Positions 62,138 to 64,000 of a stretch of DNA of 64,000 bases are shown here, one piece after another (position 1 is the first letter of the stretch; each line of letters opens with the position of its first letter). Source of the stretch: Nemertoderma westbladi (taxonomy: Eukaryota; Xenacoelomorpha; Nemertodermatida; Nemertodermatidae); contig JAUCBJ010007084.1 in assembly GCA_032718475.1 (NCBI GenBank), positions 1 through 64,000 on the forward strand, in the 5' to 3' direction. Under the pieces are notes generated by a model. It was not told the origin of the DNA, did no database searches, and saw only the letters and a list, made by a program, of their open reading frames with translations. A program made the translations under genes and the position numbers.

Positions 62138-64000
62138 AGAATTATATTCCCTAAATGCCGTGGATTTCAAAATTTTATTTTATTCGAATTAACTTTGTAA
62201 AGATTGCTTTGAGTTCTCATTCGTATTGGTTCTATCATTTGTACATCTATCGGTCAAGTGGTTCAGTAGCTCAGTTGGTAGAGCGTTGGAAATTATATGT
62301 GTAGTAGGTATCGAGTTCGAATCCTAGTAAGTGCGAATTATTTTTTGTACAGAATTTCAACTCATTTAAATTAACCGCTACAAATTAATTGCATTTGTCT
62401 GTACCAATGAGGCTGTAGTTATTTGATTGTAACCAATGTCGTGCAAGTTATATATTAGCTGGACCAATAGCTATCTTTAAAACCTTGTTAGAATCTATAG
62501 AACAATCGAGAATTTTCTCGATTGATTGCGGCACAAATTTAGTATATAAAGGTGCGATTTCGTTCATTAGTTATCACACTTACACAAACTTCTTATACAA
62601 TCTATTATATCAATATTCACATCTATTCTGTCGTGCTTAGTTTATTTCAGATTACATTGTACATATTATTATAATCTTTTGTAATAAAAGTTAGAAATAC
62701 TAGTCACATCTCAGCCCTTTTCTATCTGTTTTACTATGGATTCACTACGGTGAACAAACTCAGGGACAGGATGGCCGGCTAGAGATCGGGCCGCAGCAAT
62801 GAACGGGAACATCGGGGGAATGTAGACGAGAGACAACCCGCAATACCATCTAGAGTTATTCGCCCATCGCCTGAAAGGTTAGACAGCGTTCGATCCTTGC
62901 TACCTAAGTGTAAGACCAAAAGATCAAAAGGTAGACGTAGTGACACGCTGTAAGCCTAAAATTACATCATAGGGACTGTACTGTCTTGATTCAGGAAAAA
63001 CCGCAGTAGACCTTCATATTCCTACGGGGGGGAGGGAGAGAGAGCAGAGATACTAGTACGCAGATAGGACGTAGGCACACCGGTACAAGGCATACACATT
63101 GGTTAGGGTGCAGCAAACTGTACGCTTAACTCTTGCTAAGTACAGGTGCGTCTGTGACTATTTGCCGTACAACGGTGTCCATTACATCAGAACTTGTAGG
63201 CTAGGAGGGTTGCTGTGTTTTCACCTGAATTGGGATTGTACCGTTCAGGCGGTAGGGCAGTTTACACTAGGCGCAAATAAATTGAAGCTATTAGGGATAC
63301 TAACATCTACCGTGTCCCCGCCAACGCCCTAATAGGAAGTTACCTGGACTACCTGGGTGACTAAAATTCTAGATAGGAGCCAGGATAGCTATTAGTAACT
63401 GTACGCCTACAGTAGTAAACTAACACATCTCTTCTTAGTATCAGGGACCTGGTACCTAAAATTGCCGAATTCTGGGCGTAGTATTAACCTTATGCCTGAA
63501 TTTGAGTCCTGGAAATACGCAAGAGGGGAAGGAACCTTATCATTCGTGAGTATTGGACCTACAAGTTACAAAATTAGAATATTTGTAAAATGCACACCGT
63601 ACCCAGTAATTATATATGTGAAGGAGCAAAACTGCTTTGACCGTTCAGAATTAACACACGCGCGTTAGAAATTATTTACACCTCAAAATATATAAAATTA
63701 ACTTTCGTCCTTACTGCACTTTGCTCGCTAGTTAGACATCTCCAAATCTCTGCCTCTGTACCTAGCTAGCGTCCCTTTGCCCAACCATATAAATCACACC
63801 GCGGCAAAGTATACGAGCCCCTTAGTCCGTCAGCGAGTCAGCCTGATTTTAGGATTCGCTGCGCGGGATTTTGTTTCATCGAAGTTTGTCTGCTCGTAGA
63901 CTGTTTTCTGCCTCACCGGTTATAAGAGATCGATACTGCAATATATTCGCTTACTTAGAGTTTACTGTTTTGGTGAGAAGGTCGGATTTATGATTTGATT
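62138..64000 (+). repeat. Third element 2 type LTR, inverted, running off the window
   Basis: Begins TATAGAATTATATTCCC at 62,138 and follows the reverse complement of the left LTR of element 2 to the window end. It contains both blocks that the other two copies lack individually, so it is the fullest copy (over 1,860 bp). Frames inside (63,099 and 63,462) are LTR sequence. It is either a solo LTR or the 5' LTR of another element extending to the right. Confidence 0.8.
62255..62337 (+). other. tRNA-like module in the third LTR
   Basis: TAGCTCAGTTGGTAGAGC forms a perfect 4-bp D stem (GCTC/GAGC) and GAGTTCGAATCCTAG carries box B. This copy is the most tRNA-like of the three, but T-arm and acceptor pairing are still weak. 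Confidence 0.6.

Noticed and set aside
62255-62337. Functional tRNA gene
   Set aside because: Box A, D stem and box B are good, but anticodon, T and acceptor stems do not pair well.

Overview
The window is a repeat-rich stretch of a eukaryotic nuclear genome, most likely an invertebrate animal. The reasons are BEL/Pao LTR retrotransposons, an APE-endonuclease LINE, tRNA-derived repeats, long minisatellites, and a Roc-COR GTPase with CARD-like domains. I cannot name the species. Only one host-type gene is convincing, and the rest is mobile or tandem-repeat DNA.

Layout. 1-5.85 kb is AT-rich DNA with a cluster of inverted-repeat units and minisatellites (35-, 36-, 20-, 15- and 12-bp units), including a foldback-like unit at 3.77-5.08 kb. 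5,859-9,332 (+) is a 1,157-codon Roc-COR-CARD-CARD gene. Its 3' end runs into a 74-bp tandem array. A 29-bp minisatellite of about 52 copies lies at 10.8-12.3 kb. A broken LINE (minus) at 13.5-14.8 kb sits between two diverged copies of an exon-like module. 15-20 kb is mostly empty DNA with a tRNA-derived repeat and small tandem duplications.

20,226-57,483 is one 37-kb nest of two related giant BEL/Pao elements, both on the minus strand. The older element 2 is bounded by 5-bp target duplications TTATC and is about 17.2 kb without its insert. The younger element 1 is 20,057 bp at 24,886-44,942, with TG...CA LTRs and target duplication AGGGC. It landed inside the last gene of element 2. Both elements have the order LTR, coiled-coil gag-like ORF, DUF1759-type gag with CCHC knuckle, protease, RT, RNase H, integrase, then a long extra 3' gene (called ORFX here), 3' UTR, PPT and LTR. 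Element 2 is decayed by nonsense and frameshift changes. Element 1 is nearly intact apart from lesions around integrase.

Two things stand out. First, ORFX (about 1,236 aa) carries what reads as a DEDDy-type 3'-5' exonuclease domain followed by three CCHC zinc knuckles. Second, each element has a dispersed set of short hairpin-forming palindromes at collinear places: 8 in element 1 and 13 in element 2. The stem sequence is specific to each element, while the centre is almost always a YRYR tetranucleotide. They fall in linkers, in UTRs and in more than one reading frame, so constraint appears to act on nucleic acid.

57.8-61.8 kb is a decayed APE/RT LINE (+). It is interrupted by three apparently identical tandem 369-bp units that each hold a tRNA-like sequence. 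From 62,138 to the window end is a third, inverted copy of the element 2 type LTR, the most complete of the three.
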